From Leuctra nigra (lineage: Eukaryota > Arthropoda > Insecta > Plecoptera > Leuctridae), in NCBI GenBank assembly GCA_934045905.1, contig OW203763.1, positions 35,492,527 through 35,556,526 of the forward strand: a stretch of DNA of 64,000 nt, in the 5' to 3' direction. The notes beneath the pieces are model-generated. The model worked only from the letters and a program-made list of their open reading frames with translations, did no database searches and was not told where the DNA came from. The position numbers were made by a program, and so were the translations under genes. Each line of letters begins with the position of its first letter. Positions within the stretch are counted from its first letter, which is position 1. Positions 1 to 11,891 of the stretch are shown one piece after another.

Positions 1-673
1 TGGACGCCCATGCTAAGAGATAAGGGACCTACTGGGTTTCATCATTTGCCTTCACTTAAATTTTTTAAAAAAACGCTGGAATAAGCAAATGAAATGAAAT
101 GTGACTACATGGGCTCACGACCGGCCACTGGATTTGTTTGTATCAGAAAGTTTGAACTCTTCGTACAACTTCTGTGAGCAACCAATAAAATGACTTCTTC
201 TACTCTTCCTCCTACTCTCTTCTGATCTGTCGTCTTCTTTCAGCTGTTCTTCTGCTCCTGCTAACACACTTGGCTAACCAGTAACCATGATGGGCATGCG
301 GGAACCTCCACGCACGCCGGGCACCCAGAGGGAGATGCTAAGCTTTAGGCTAGTTCCTGCATCTCACAGTCACACCTCATTCTCTAGGGCTGTACATACA
401 CGAGTCTCACATCAGGGTTGGGATTCGAGAACTACAAAGCGGTAGCAATTTCGTTAGCAATGAGATTTTGTCATAAGCTTTATACAGATTGCTTTTCCGC
501 CAGCAATCGAAAATAGTTCTATCAACTGATAGGAACGGGTTGAATGTTTATTTTTAATATTTTTTTAAACGGAAATATTTCACTGACGTTCTCATATTTC
601 CGGATTTTTTTTTTTTAATTCTTACACTTTCACCCCAAAAATTTGCCAAAGTTTCCTCTTTATAGCATTCTTC

Positions 674-868
674 ACCTCAGAGGTAGAAGGACGGGGGTCA
701 ATTTTCTCGATTTTACGTTGCACGCTTTTGGAATGATGCAATAAACAAGCTTTATCATTGCCATCAATAAATACAGATATATCGAAGTATTTTCTTCCAC
801 ATTCAATCGTGTCGACATAACATGAAACTAACTAATAATTGGATGAACCCAGAAATACAGAAATAGTC
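674..868 (+). mobile_element. Family C MITE fragment
   Basis: CCTCAGAGGTAGAAGGACGG followed by TTTTACGTTGCACGCTTTTG and GGATGAACCCAGAAATACAG, the same block order as the copy at 41392. The right end is not recognised. Confidence 0.6.
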
Positions 869-1963
869 CTGGTTTAATTTGGAAGGATGGGGGAGACATT
901 GCGATTCAAGGTATAGTAGAGGGATAATAAGAGTTGCCTGATTGTGAACTAATGTAAGTGCAGCCCAAATACTAACCTAATTCTAACTATTATCTATATA
1001 TTGCTCCCTTAGGTTAGTTTCACATGTCACGAAATGCAAACAAGGTTGACTTCTGTTTTTATTTGTCAAGCAAAATATATCGTAACTTTTAAAATGTTAA
1101 AATTGAACACAAATCTTCGACAACATGATTCCAATGCTAATGCTTTGTGGGTTAAGATTATCTGTGAGTGTGACGTAAGTAGGGTAAGTAAAGTAGGTAT
1201 GTTTACAAATGTCTGTAGTTTCTAACATTCTAAGAATTCTGAATACCTACATAAGAAGTCAAAATATCTTTAAAATGAACACTTTGCAGTCGCCACGTTT
1301 GGCGTTGAGCCACAATCACATTGTCCGAAACGAAAAAGAGTCCGATATTCATATTTTATGTCAATTGATGGACCTAATACTTAAAACTTCCAAAGACACA
1401 CTTATTAATCAGTTTTGGGTAGAAAACATAAAAAGTGCGCAGTGTTTTGATTTGAGAAGTCAATGACTCGAAGGAAAGTAATTTTGATATTAATTATTTT
1501 CACTCGACTTTGATTTATGCGACATGCCGGAACGGAATCATCACACTCCAGATAGATATATTTAGCAATTATATCAACACTTATCTGTCACAGAATATCT
1601 GGATCACACTTGATAAAAAGCAATCAATAATAACTGTCGCATGCAGTTGCCACTTTTGTCATGCCAATTCGCACTGAGGTCAACTTGCAATGGTGTTTTG
1701 TAAGCAATTGATAACAAACTTCTCTAAATGGTTATGACGTATGCAACGGGAGTCATTATTATTCTATGACTATGTCGGAACACTTCTTCAATCGATACAT
1801 TAACAAAACCCTGACAAAAGAAACAATTCTCGTAGATTGCATTTCTTGATATTAAATAACAATCATAAACATCTGTAAGTACTCTATCTAATCAGGTATC
1901 ACTAATCGCTAGGAATATGTTCCCCTGATTTCTTCTGTACATAACCAATTGTCGGAGACCTGT

Positions 1964-2012
1964 GAAGTCTTAGAGGTGCTGTTCGGGTTCGAGTCCCGGC
2001 TCGGGCTTTGTT
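1964..2012 (+). repeat. tRNA-like box B fragment (SINE)
   Basis: GGGTTCGAGTCCCGG is a perfect box B; upstream TTAGAGGTGCTG has weak T-arm context but no matching acceptor stem or box A at tRNA spacing. Read as a degraded SINE head. Confidence 0.4.
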
Positions 2013-2305
2013 ACACTGGATAGAATCGTTTCAAACTGGTCACATGGACTTGTTTTCTCCAGACGTTGTAAGTAAATTACAAGTGTTGATCACATGTTGA
2101 TAAGAAATCAACACAAAATTTCGTCTTCAATCAACACAATTTTGTAGACGATTTCTTAGGGAGTAATTTGACATTTATTTGAGATTATTCGATTGCTCGT
2201 CCATATTTAATTATTCATTATTTGAAACCCTAACTGAAAATCAAAATTCTCGGTTATTAAAGCCGGTTTTACGTTCCCAACAAGTCCCCGGAATTGACTC
2301 TTCCC

Positions 2306-2310
2306 ATTGG
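2306..2310 (-). promoter_or_regulatory. Inverted CCAAT box near the 5' end
   Basis: An ATTGG (CCAAT on the minus strand) lies about 105 bases before the first coding exon boundary, in a locally GC-richer segment. It could belong to a proximal promoter if transcription starts near the ACAGTT at 2411-2416. The motif is short and common, so this is weak support. The alternative is that 2411-2413 is a splice acceptor and the promoter lies further upstream. Confidence 0.2.
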
Positions 2311-2413
2311 CTGTTGCCATCGGTAACTACCACTTAATCCTGCCGATAAGTTGATCGAGACATAGTACCTACTGGTGTGCCGCTTTCTTAGTTTCGTTGT
2401 GTGATTGTTACAG

Positions 2414-2490
2414 TTCGAACTATTCGTCAGTGGCCAGTGAGAAAATGCAGAACTACCATCGTGACAGCGTGCACTCCAACGGCTATGCAG
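2414..2490 (+). CDS. EPS8: EPS8 exon 1, N-terminus
   Basis: The ATG at 2445 starts a 15-codon segment (MQNYHRDSVHSNGYA) ending at a GTATGT donor at 2491, with one base left over. It resembles the stretch just before the PTB domain in vertebrate EPS8, where a similar NY-RDSV motif occurs. The frame stays open upstream of the ATG back to a CAG at 2411-2413 preceded by pyrimidines. This exon may therefore be internal, with an upstream exon supplying a 5' UTR or more N-terminal residues. The 5' boundary is uncertain; the donor and frame are well supported by joining to exon 2. Confidence 0.75.
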
Positions 2491-2850
2491 GTATGTGCTC
2501 AGCAATCAGCATTACGCGCCCTTTGACATTGTACACTGCGCCTCCGTCATTAGGTTTCTAGCGTCGTGCATGCGTTCAACTTGGCAATGTGAACGCATGC
2601 AGGCAGGTCAAATTTAACATTTTTTAAATATAGCCAAGCTACTAGATCTTTGTTGTTTTTTAAATTGTAAATAAATAATTTCAAGTCAAATGGGTTGTAT
2701 TATTATAATACTATTAATTATAATAATATAACTATTATAACTATTAATTATTAATTATAATACTAAATACTAGTAATTTAGTGGTGACCAACAGCTAGGT
2801 TATCAGTGACACATTAAACTAGGTATGTTTTACAATAAATTTAGTAGGTA

Positions 2851-3070
2851 CCTTGAAAGCTGAAAGCCGGAAGTCAATTTTCTTGATTTTTAGTTTCACT
2901 TATTTGGGATCATAAACAAACTCATTGACTGAAGTTCACAAATACAAATTATTGAAGTATTCTCTCTCAAAATGACTCATACAAATAAAATTGGAGACAG
3001 ACATACCTTCTAGTGTTTAAGCTCACCTAAAGAATCGTTGAATTGGACTTTCGACCTTCTACCTCTAAGG
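2851..3070 (+). mobile_element. Family C MITE, full-length
   Basis: Both ends are visible: the left end runs from CCTTGAAAGCTGAAAGCC and the right end reads as its inverted, diverged counterpart (CTTCTACCTCTAAGG). Flanking dinucleotides are TA on both sides (2849-2850 and 3071-3072), as in Tc1/mariner-type insertions. No transposase is encoded, so it is a non-autonomous element of about 220 bp. At least ten partial or full relatives occur in the window. Confidence 0.75.
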
Positions 3071-3072
3071 TA

Positions 3073-3233
3073 CACTTGACAATTCATAAAACGGTATTTG
3101 AAAGAAATGGATTGCCTGAAAAATACTTTAATAAGAATTGATAATAATAAGGATTGATTGTCAATGAACCTGACCAGCAGCCAATCTGTTTCGTTCAAAT
3201 ACCGTTTTATGAATTGTGCAGTGTATACCTACG
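3073..3233 (+). mobile_element. Family A MITE, short copy
   Basis: Terminal inverted repeats begin CACTTGACAATTCATAAA and end with the inverted version, with TA at 3071-3072 and 3234-3235. It is a non-autonomous element of 161 bp, shorter than the roughly 210-bp copies elsewhere because the middle is deleted. It shares the left TA with the preceding family C element. Confidence 0.75.
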
Positions 3234-5863
3234 AAAATGTAATTCGCTACGTGTGCAGTAGAAATAATCTTGTCACATTTTACAAGCAACCGTGTCTTTT
3301 AATATTGGTACTGACCTCAATTAGAATGTGCCTATATGAACTATTATTAACACTTTTGTATTCATCATAAGTCCATGGATTTACTACGATAAAAGTGTCG
3401 AATCTATGTACGAGTGCCTCCTAAATCAATTGGAAGGACACGGTTTCATTGAAGACGATAAGCTGTCGATATGTTTCGTAACGTTCTACCACCTCGCTTA
3501 GATTATTTTTTTTAATTTGGATTATATTTCTTCAATAACTAAGTACACCGTATTGCTGCCAAATATAATTGTAACACTCGACCTGGAATGTGCTTATTTT
3601 AACTTGATATTCTGGTACAAGTGCACTAAATATTTGCACTAAACCACGATGAACCTTGAAATTTGATAACACTAAATTGATGTATCATACTAAATGTAAT
3701 CGGTCTTGATTTTTTTTTTGCCTTCGTACCTAGTAGATTTATATCAAAATTCTCATTTCACATAATTTTTAAGCACTCTTAAAGATAAATAATGACACAA
3801 ATTAGAGTAGCTAAACTCCCGACTTTTTTAGTTTATAAAAAAATGCAATATTATGATTTTTAAAAATTATGCTTACTGCGATATATTTTCTATTCTTTCA
3901 AAATTGTACAATGATTTATTCGAGTGGTTTCGATGTTGATCTCGATTGGAGAGTCAATTCGCCATCTCCATTCTTGACGTACATTCCTCATGATCATTTC
4001 AGTTCTTATCTATGCGTGACGCTGTGTTTCGCTTCATAATCTTATCACTTTATCAGTCGTCCACAATCCTTCATGAAATCTATCATAAAACAGTTCGCAA
4101 CGCTCCCAAATACCATGTCTCTATCCACACGATTTCACGTCCAGGGATTAACTTTCTGTCCTCGGAATAAGAATTTAATACCTACTAATCCCCCCAAGTA
4201 GAAATGACAATTTCGTTCGAAAGAATCTTGGCATTGTCTATGTTTGTTTCCTATAAAAAAAAATGACATCATCATTGCTCAATATATCGGCGCCTCTCTG
4301 TCAATTACCGTCTTGGTCTTGTGTGATTGTAATCTACTCGAAGAGTTACCCACGCCCTTAAAGGTACTTGCGTCAGATCACAAAAACGCATTTAATTCAA
4401 ATCGCAATCAGTGTCGATTAGAAGATGATCGTGACGCAATTGATGATATCGAAGTGTGAATATTCATTTGGAACATCAACCCGATGAGAGGTCCATGATA
4501 TGAATCCATCTCCACTGGAGAATTTGTCTGGATGGTGCAATTTTGATTCGATCATTTTTGAAATTAGAAAAGATTGTTTTTCAAGAGTCTAGTATGTTGA
4601 GCTAACTCTATCGATTTGAATTTTTACTCGTAATATTTGTACCTAAAAGATGTTGACGCGTATCATATTTTTTTAATTGCTAGGTCCCCAAATATATATG
4701 CAATTTGTGATTGATAGGTATAGTCAAACTTCCTGTACTAAACACATTTTTTTGTACCCAAATATTATACAATTAATTGATTATGTATTGGCTTCAAATT
4801 TTTATATGGGATACTCTATGGGGAAAATTAATACAAATTACATATTGGGTACCAATTTGAAAAAAAAGTTTTTTTTTAATAAAATAAAAAAATAGTGCAT
4901 GCATGTTTCAACCGTGATTTCAACAACCTTTATTTACATTTATATTAAAATTTCAAGTCGATCAGTTTGTATGGCATGTTTGAGCTCTACCGGCTGGTTT
5001 CTGCCATCATTCATAATCGCCACAACTTTCTAAACAATGCTCTAATCATTCTCTAACACCATTCTTCCATTGTGGATTGGTTCTGTAAACCGCAATCTAT
5101 TATTTATCCTGCCCAATTCACTAATACTTCAAGTGACTTATGACATTTAACTTTTCTATTGTTTGTGAACTCCCGTTTACGACGAATAGAAATGGTATTT
5201 GATCAACTGCTACTGATACATTTCGTGATGCAATTGTAATCTAGACTTCTGTTTATGATTATTATACCATAAGGTTAATTACCTCTACGCCCTGCTGACA
5301 AATCTAAGCACTAGTGCCAGATCTTGGTAAGGACTTGCCATGATTTACTTACCAAGATCTTGCAACATTTGTAAAATCTTGCCATAATTTAAGTTCAAAA
5401 TCTCGCTAAAACCTTGACAGGATATTACAGGGTGTTTGCTTTTTGTTCTTGAAGAGCCGAGCAACCCAATGCCGATCCTTGAACAATAGGTACATTTATA
5501 AACTATGCTCCAACGAAGAATTATTTGCCCTGTGTTTCAATTGTCGTATCAAAGAGAAGATCATTTGACATTTACGGCAGTTGTTCCAAACAATTTTTGA
5601 TTTTTTGCTATATTCCCCCTTTCACCGTTGTTCAGAATATTGTTAATTTCCAAATGTAGGTACTCCAAATAATATTCACAAAATATTGAGAACCAATTAC
5701 CTATTCCGGGGAAACCAATACAATGTTAGCTTACGAAGACATGAGGTGTCCATGGAAAGGGCTCAAGGAAGGAAGGGCCCCCCAGCTACATGCGGGTCCG
5801 GGGAAATTTTGACCATTTCTATGCGTTATGAACCAAAACTTTTCGTCGATTTGATATTAGGTA

Positions 5864-6073
5864 CACTCGACAATTCATAAAACGGTAATTTGAAATAAAT
5901 AAATTGTCTTAAAAAAATGTGATGGCATCATCCGATGAAGTCTATGCTAACTCGTAATCTACCTCTAGTGGGTGAGCTCTGATTTCATTGATAATAACAA
6001 GGATTGATTGTCAAGAAACCTGACCAGCAGCCAATCTCTTTCGCTCAAATACCGTTTTATGATTTGTTGGGTG
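5864..6073 (+). mobile_element. Family A MITE
   Basis: The left end reads CACTCGACAATTCATAAA and the right end mirrors it, ending at GTG before a TA. TA flanks both sides, and the length is 210 bp. It ends 150 bases before EPS8 exon 2, so it occupies part of the 3' region of intron 1. Confidence 0.75.
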
Positions 6074-6223
6074 TACATACTTTACAAAATATCATTACGA
6101 TTATAAGAATTTGTTTAAAAATACGTTTTTTTATTTACTGTTGGCCCAACGGGCGATAAGAAACAATTACTTCTTTGCTGAACGTTGGCTGAACGTACTT
6201 GACTGACGAACTCCTGTCCGCAG

Positions 6224-6432
6224 ACGGCGGGCCCGGCACCGGCGATGACGCCCCCACCTACAACATGGAGCATCTGGCGACCTTCACCGTCGCCAAGGAG
6301 ACGGGCATCGTCTACCCCGCCGACGGGATGAGGAGGCTGCTGCAACTCGAGAAGAGCAACGGGATCTGGTCGCAGAAGATGCAGCTGCGGCTGGACAGAC
6401 ATTGGCTGCTCATCATGGATTACGAGACGGGG
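6224..6432 (+). CDS. EPS8: EPS8 exon 2, first half of PTB domain
   Basis: This exon supplies residues 16-85. The acceptor is CTCCTGTCCGCAG and the donor is GTGAGT at 6433; it starts in phase 1 and ends in phase 0. After a glycine/acidic lead it encodes the start of the EPS8 PTB domain, including YNMEHLATF and a GMRRLLQLEKSNGIWSQKM segment matching the family's VDDGIRKL...GKVWTQDM block. The PTB fold binds NPxY-like motifs. The exon is strongly GC-rich compared with its introns. Confidence 0.95.
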
Positions 6433-6461
6433 GTGAGTTGAAGCTCATTCTCTCTTGCACA

Positions 6462-6892
6462 CACTTGGCACAACTGACATTGCGAACGGAAAACGCAAGG
6501 TTCGTCGAAGCGATTTGTTGACATTTCTTTTCACGCGGACAACATTTTAAACAATCAGTTAGTAACGACCCATTACATCCTAACAGACCACTCACTGGAG
6601 TTCACTATGACTTCTGTTATGAAAGTACTCATGTCTGTAGCAATATTTAGTCTGAAATGGGTCGCTACTATCTGATTTTTTTAAATTTTATCGGTGCTTT
6701 TCCGTTCGCTTGCGCAGGCCTCTTAAATGACTGCTAGTCATGTTCCATAACAACCAATGTTTGTTATTATCATTGGAATGAGAGGTCGTCTTCTAGAGTG
6801 AGACAAGGAGATCGCTTGGACTGACTTGTGGTGCGATAACATTTTTCAGTCAATCAGATTTATTGAGCGATCAATTTTAGTTGTGCCAAGTG
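6462..6892 (+). mobile_element. Family B MITE, enlarged copy
   Basis: The left end is CACTTGGCACAACT and the right end is AGTTGTGCCAAGTG, followed by TA at 6893-6894. At 431 bp it is about twice the size of the other copies, suggesting an internal insertion or a composite of two elements. The internal segment with TTCCATAACAACCAAT and a following AGAGTGAGACAA matches the family B core seen at 25211-25431. Confidence 0.6.
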
Positions 6893-6894
6893 TA

Positions 6895-7137
6895 CCTCTG
6901 AAGTGGACGGACCGACGTCTGTTTTCTTGATTTTGGGTTGCATACATCCGGTATTATATTATCAAGCTCTGCCAATTGCAATGTGACTGAAGTAAAAAAA
7001 TTCAGTCATTTTGAAATATTTTCTTAGAAAATGACAGGTGACCTCTCACAAATATTATTGAATCAAGACAGAATTACTGGTTTTTGAGCTCACCTCAAGA
7101 AGCATTGCATGGACTTCGGGCATTCTACCTCTGAGTT
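6895..7137 (+). mobile_element. Family C MITE
   Basis: Starts CCTCTGAAGTGGACGG and ends with the inverted form ATTCTACCTCTGAG. Its left boundary is the same TA (6893-6894) that ends the family B element, so one inserted at the other's target duplication. No coding capacity is seen. Confidence 0.65.
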
Positions 7138-10100
7138 ATAGCTAAATGGAATAGAGTGGTTAGGATGGAGTATAGTGTTGGTTATATTTTATTTCGATTG
7201 AAATCTGAACTGAAAATATTGGCATATTAGAGAAGAATTATAACTTAAAATAATAGTGACCTTGATTTTAACACCATGTTGTCCTTGCTAGTTGCTACCC
7301 CCTCATTTGTGGCTGTTCTACTTTTTTACCGTTGATTTTCCAGCTCAACTGCTCGAAACTTGACTGACAAACTTCTTAGGATCAAAGTTAAAAGAGATGT
7401 GCGCCCCGGACCCAAATAAAGGTTGGGTGTAAAAAAAGTTTGATCCGTTTTTTCATTTCCATATTAAACGAACCCTGTGCTTGAATATAGTATTTTTGTT
7501 GCTGTCGCTGATGAAATGTGTGAATCAATCCCTGATTAACCTGGGATTCTATGAAGTTGAAAGGAATCATTAGCTACGCTATAAGCTGTAGGTGCCCGTT
7601 TTATGACCTCTAGATAATGTATGTTTGTAGGAATTATTCAACGATCAATCATATTTAATCTATGTACAAGCATTCTACATAATAATGTAGGTATCCGTTA
7701 TGAAACCAGCTGATAGTGATAAGTGACAGAAATATTTCGGAAACAATTACCAAAAGAACTGAGAACATTTTTTTTAGTTGCTTGAATATTTTCAAATTTC
7801 ATAACAAGATATTACAGTTCAAAATTCGTCATTGACTTCATTTTGTCAACATGAGAACAAGTGATGCCAGTGTACACGATTTGTAAAAATGGTCCATTTT
7901 CTCTCCCTACTTAGTGTTAACTTTGTTTCGTTATAACTTCGATGTAACTTAGTCAATGCCCTAGATATGGATGACGTATGTATTGATTGTAATCTTATCT
8001 CTACACGTTGCTTGTCATGGATGGTGCAATTTGTTTTCTCAAGAATAGGCATTACTCTCTCATTCTTTACACCGAAGTCTGTAAAAAAAAACTAAGAATC
8101 GTCCAGCACAATGGACATTCAGATAGGGATTCTAATTGTCATAAACAAGAAGCATTTTTTTCATTGTTTCTCTTGCATATTATTGCATCAGTTTCTGTCC
8201 CCTGAAAATTCAGTACAAATAAGGTGTGAATGAAATGAGTAAACATTTCAGACCTTGCAGCAACCATTCACAAGGCTTCCTTCTACTCGCTGTATTCACT
8301 TTTAGTCACTGTTTTCACTGTTTACAAGACCTCTTCACAATGTTATTTTGTTTCATTATGTTCCATTATTACAAGCAATTACTCCCAATATTAGCACTTT
8401 TTAATTAGGTTCATGTAACTAAATACAGAATGTTGTTGTTGTTGTTAATGGAAGCTCAACAGCGAGGTTATCAGCGCCCTAAATACAAATATTTAAAATG
8501 TTAATTTCCCCATATGAGTGGAATTAATTGCACCTTGTTGACACTAAATTGTCAAAGCTGCAAGACAAGAAAAAATACATTTTTAAAGAGCAAGATTCAC
8601 TATTAATGCTGCAAAATATAGCAAAATCATTACGAAAAATTTATTTTAATTGTCAATTCATTGTCAATTGTCATTGCAAAATCTTCTCGCTCATTAGTGC
8701 AGCTTTTTCGATTCTCGCAACTGCCTGAGATCAAAAAAAATCATTCGTAACTTAGCTAGTCGAACGATATGCCCAATCCCAAGGTGCCTCTAAGAGTGGA
8801 TAAAGTTCATTCACGTTTAGAATAGCAAGTCGATCACGTCGTTCATTGGTCGGTCACATGAACACTGCCCTGTCAATGGCAAGACTTTCTTCTTTGTATT
8901 ACCTATTGAAATTGTATAAAGTATGTGAAATACACACTTTTGAATAGTAGAAAATATTAGAAAACTTCAATAAAATTGATTTATCTTTATCTACAGTCGT
9001 CTTGTACATATTCTTTGATAGTTGATATTTACATGTGTAGGTTTACGAATGCTCGCTTGACTACAGTAGTACACGGGCTTGCTATTCTAAACGTGAGTTA
9101 GCTAGATCGCCGTTTTTCGCGTTTCTGTTTTGCTGCGTGGCTGACACCAAGATCGGACTGAGATCTGATCTGATGATTGGAGATATCAAACCTTAAACTG
9201 CATTTATTATTGAGTCGATCGATCATTCTGTTGATCAAATCAATTTTCGGTCTGAAGTCATGAAAACAGAAGAATTAAAAGCAGCAAACTTGACAGACTT
9301 ATCAACCACTTTTAGAGGCACATTGGCCCAAGTCATGCTTCTTGATAATCTATCGCTGACAGATTTGTCACATTCAAGCTTCTGCTATTTGAATCGGTGC
9401 ATCCGTTTCCTAGATGGACACACAATACTAGCAATTACACGTAAAATAAAACGTCTTTGTCGGACTGGATGTATTTGTTTTCTAATGTTGTCAGTTGCCT
9501 AGATATCCTGCTCTGTTGTCACGATGCTAATAATATCTATGACAGTCGGCAAATCCACTGCGCCGCATAATGATAATTAGTCTTAGTCAGTAATGAAGGT
9601 CAAAGGCGAAGATTAGAGGTGAGATAGACACTAAACCAGCTGATAAATACGCGAAACGTCTCGCCTCACTTAAAAAACATCTTCATCTGATGACAAGATA
9701 TTTGATAGTGTCGTTTTGTTTGTAGTATGTCTTTCGCTCAAGGACACACCATTGACATACCTGATTTTATTCCAGACAATAAAAGCTTATACGTTTTACT
9801 GCTTGTTCCTTTGGCGTATTTATTATAACTGGCTAAGCTTTTTAGATAGTCCAGCTGTCCAGCTTTTACTTTTCTTACCGAATTTGTGGATGTAATAAAA
9901 TGAAAGTTAGTCTCTCAGAAAGGTTGTTCGTAATTTTATGAATTAGATATAAGTACGGGAGTATTCTTAGTGTAAGATTATTTGATGCCAAATTTATGGA
10001 TCGCATGGATCTTATCTATGAATAGGAATCTTCATTTGAAGGATTATGTAACTGCCTAATCCTTTAAGTTTCCTCGGTTTACTTCAATCATGGGAACCGA

Positions 10101-10963
10101 CGGAGACCTTGATTATCCCATCATTTATCCCAGGATCATCCTGGAGAGCACAGTGTAGCTGACCTCTACATCTTGGAGTATAAACTCTGTTCTGAACTCG
10201 CTCTGGGCAATGCCTGTGTTCATTCCTGTCACGCGCTACACTTTGTAATCCCCACGCTTTGTAATCGCTCATAATGATTTCTTTAATTTTACACAAATTT
10301 GCAAAGAAATATGAATTTCAAGAAAACTGTATCATTATGGCAAGATAATTTTGCATGGATATATACTGAACTTCTCGAGGAAAAAACCTCATATCTCTGT
10401 AAATCATCCACAAACATGTAGGATCTAGAGTTGTTCAAATAAAATACAACAATTCAGGCAGATTATGGCAGATTTTCAAAGAAATCTGTACCTGGGAAAG
10501 CAGATTAATAAACGTTTGAAAATTGCAGAATGATATCACTTTGACCACATTTTCTTTGGCTTGCAGTGTTGCAATTTAAAATGATTTTACCTTGGTGCCC
10601 CCCTCACTGTGGTTATTTGGGCGGTGTGATGTGGGCTAAGATATTATTAAAATTCTCGTTTTAATAATATATTTGGTGTGGGGCACATACAATAAATTGG
10701 TAGGAACAGTAATCCACTTTTTAATATAGGTACCTTAGAGGTGTGACTAGTGTATAAGATTATACCGAAAAATATTACTTTATAAAAAAATATATTGACT
10801 ATAAGGACGTCTATTTCAATAATAACAATAATACAGTTAAGTTTTAATTTTGTCCTCAAAAGTAGTACATTGCGACTACAGAAAAAAATCTCAGGAATTC
10901 AATTATTTTTTAAGGCTGAGACCTACCCATTGCAATTGTGAGGACAGTGACAAAATCTGTAGG

Positions 10964-11209
10964 TATCTCAGAGGTAGATGGACGAAAGTCAATTTCAATA
11001 ATTCTTGAGGAGAGCTCATATAGCCAGTAATTCTGCCTTCATCAAATCATCTTTGTAATGGTGACATGAGTCATTGTGTAAGAGAATGCATCAATATAAC
11101 TCTATTTGTTGACACCAGTCAAATGGCAATTGATATAGAGCTTGATTACATCATTCCAAAAGCATGCAAGCATAATCGAGAAAATTGAGTTCTGTCCTAC
11201 CTCTATGAT
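10964..11209 (+). mobile_element. Family C MITE
   Basis: The left end contains ATCTCAGAGGTAGATGG and the right end contains GTCCTACCTCTATGATA. The internal sequence (GTAATGGTGACATGAGTCA) matches fragments at 18600-18670 and 57386-57560. It is a non-autonomous element in intron 2. Confidence 0.6.
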
Positions 11210-11330
11210 ATCCTACCTACATACATTTTGCATTCACAAAATGTACTATCTGTTAATGCATAGAAAATTGTTCAGTGAAAGAAAATTAAAAGTTATCATT
11301 TCTGTGAATCTGGTCCCAGGACCATATTGT

Positions 11331-11480
11331 GTAGCCGCATTCACATCAAGCGCGGAAAACGTTTTGCGTTTTTTCTCTAAACCAATCATCGCAGGTCCAG
11401 AAACCGCTCGCGATAGACTTGTGATTGGATAAAACAATGCAAAACGCCTTCCGCTTTCCGCGCTTATGTGAATGCGGCTG
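11331..11480 (+). mobile_element. Hairpin MITE next to exon 3
   Basis: Inverted termini GTAGCCGCATTCACAT and ATGTGAATGCGGCTGT bracket about 150 bp that also contains inner inverted AAGCGCGGAAA/TTTCCGCGCTT. It ends about 65 bases before the exon 3 acceptor, so the intron's branch-point region is immediately next to transposon sequence. Confidence 0.7.
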
Positions 11481-11545
11481 TGGTGACTAAAATAAATCTC
11501 TGGTACTGTCGAGCAAGGCGAGTAACGCTCATCTGTTTGTCTCAG

Positions 11546-11891
11546 GCCGTGATGGAGCGATTCCCCGTGAAGCTGATCCAGGAGCCGACGGCGTTCACGA
11601 GCCACGACGTGATGGAGCTCTACAACAACATCCTCGTGTTCATCGTCGGACAGGACCAGCGCGGCGGCGACGGCCAGGGCCAGGCACGCTCGGAGATGCA
11701 CATCTTCCAGTGCCAGAGCATCAGCGCGCAGGAGCTGGTGGAGGACTTGAAGCTGCTGCGCGTCGGCAAGATGCCGATGAACAGGCGGCCGAGGTCCATC
11801 CCGCCGCCGCCGGCCACGCCGCCCCCCGAGCCACCGGGCAACGGAGTCAGCGTCAGGGAGCAGGTGTCCGCGTTCAACGCAGCCAACCATC
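11546..11891 (+). CDS. EPS8: EPS8 exon 3, rest of PTB and proline-rich segment
   Basis: This exon supplies residues 86-200, entering in phase 0 from a TTTGTCTCAG acceptor and leaving in phase 1 at GTAAGT (11892). It completes the PTB domain (AVMERFPVKLI..., HIFQCQSISAQELVEDL, comparable to HLFQCDEVKANLISEDI in vertebrates). It then encodes IPPPPATPPPEPPG at about 170-183, the family's first proline-rich SH3-binding stretch. The exon is very GC-rich, which produces a 225-codon open frame on the opposite strand that is only a shadow. Confidence 0.95.

Larger units (their letters stand above)
1..2413. other. Upstream region, no confirmed gene
   Basis: No coding exon is supported here. A GC-richer segment at 281-445 holds a 52-codon open frame starting at 287 just after a pyrimidine-rich CAG (about 200-242), but it has no recognisable domain. 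Repeats are a MITE fragment at 674-868 and a tRNA-like piece at 1964-2012. The segment 2265-2413 is less AT-rich than its surroundings and includes an inverted CCAAT box at 2306-2310, so part of it may be the EPS8 promoter or a 5' UTR exon. Confidence 0.5.
2491..6223 (+). other. Intron 1
   Basis: A 3.7-kb AT-rich intron. It holds two MITEs that abut at 3071-3072, another MITE at 5864-6073 only 150 bases before exon 2, and an AT-only stretch around 2697-2770. Several 60-70-codon open frames here lack homology or splice support. No gene is seen. Confidence 0.7.
6433..11545 (+). other. Intron 2
   Basis: A 5.1-kb intron beginning with a family B element 29 bases after the donor. A family C element follows directly, and a family C copy and a separate hairpin MITE lie close to exon 3. 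No additional exon is recognised. Open frames such as 9260-9502 and 11142-11432 show no domain or paired splice sites. Confidence 0.65.

Noticed and set aside
1964..2012. tRNA gene
   Set aside because: Only a box B-like motif; no acceptor stem or box A at proper spacing. The same applies to 13205-13265, 15672, 52060, 52244, 55570 and 58344, which are SINE heads.
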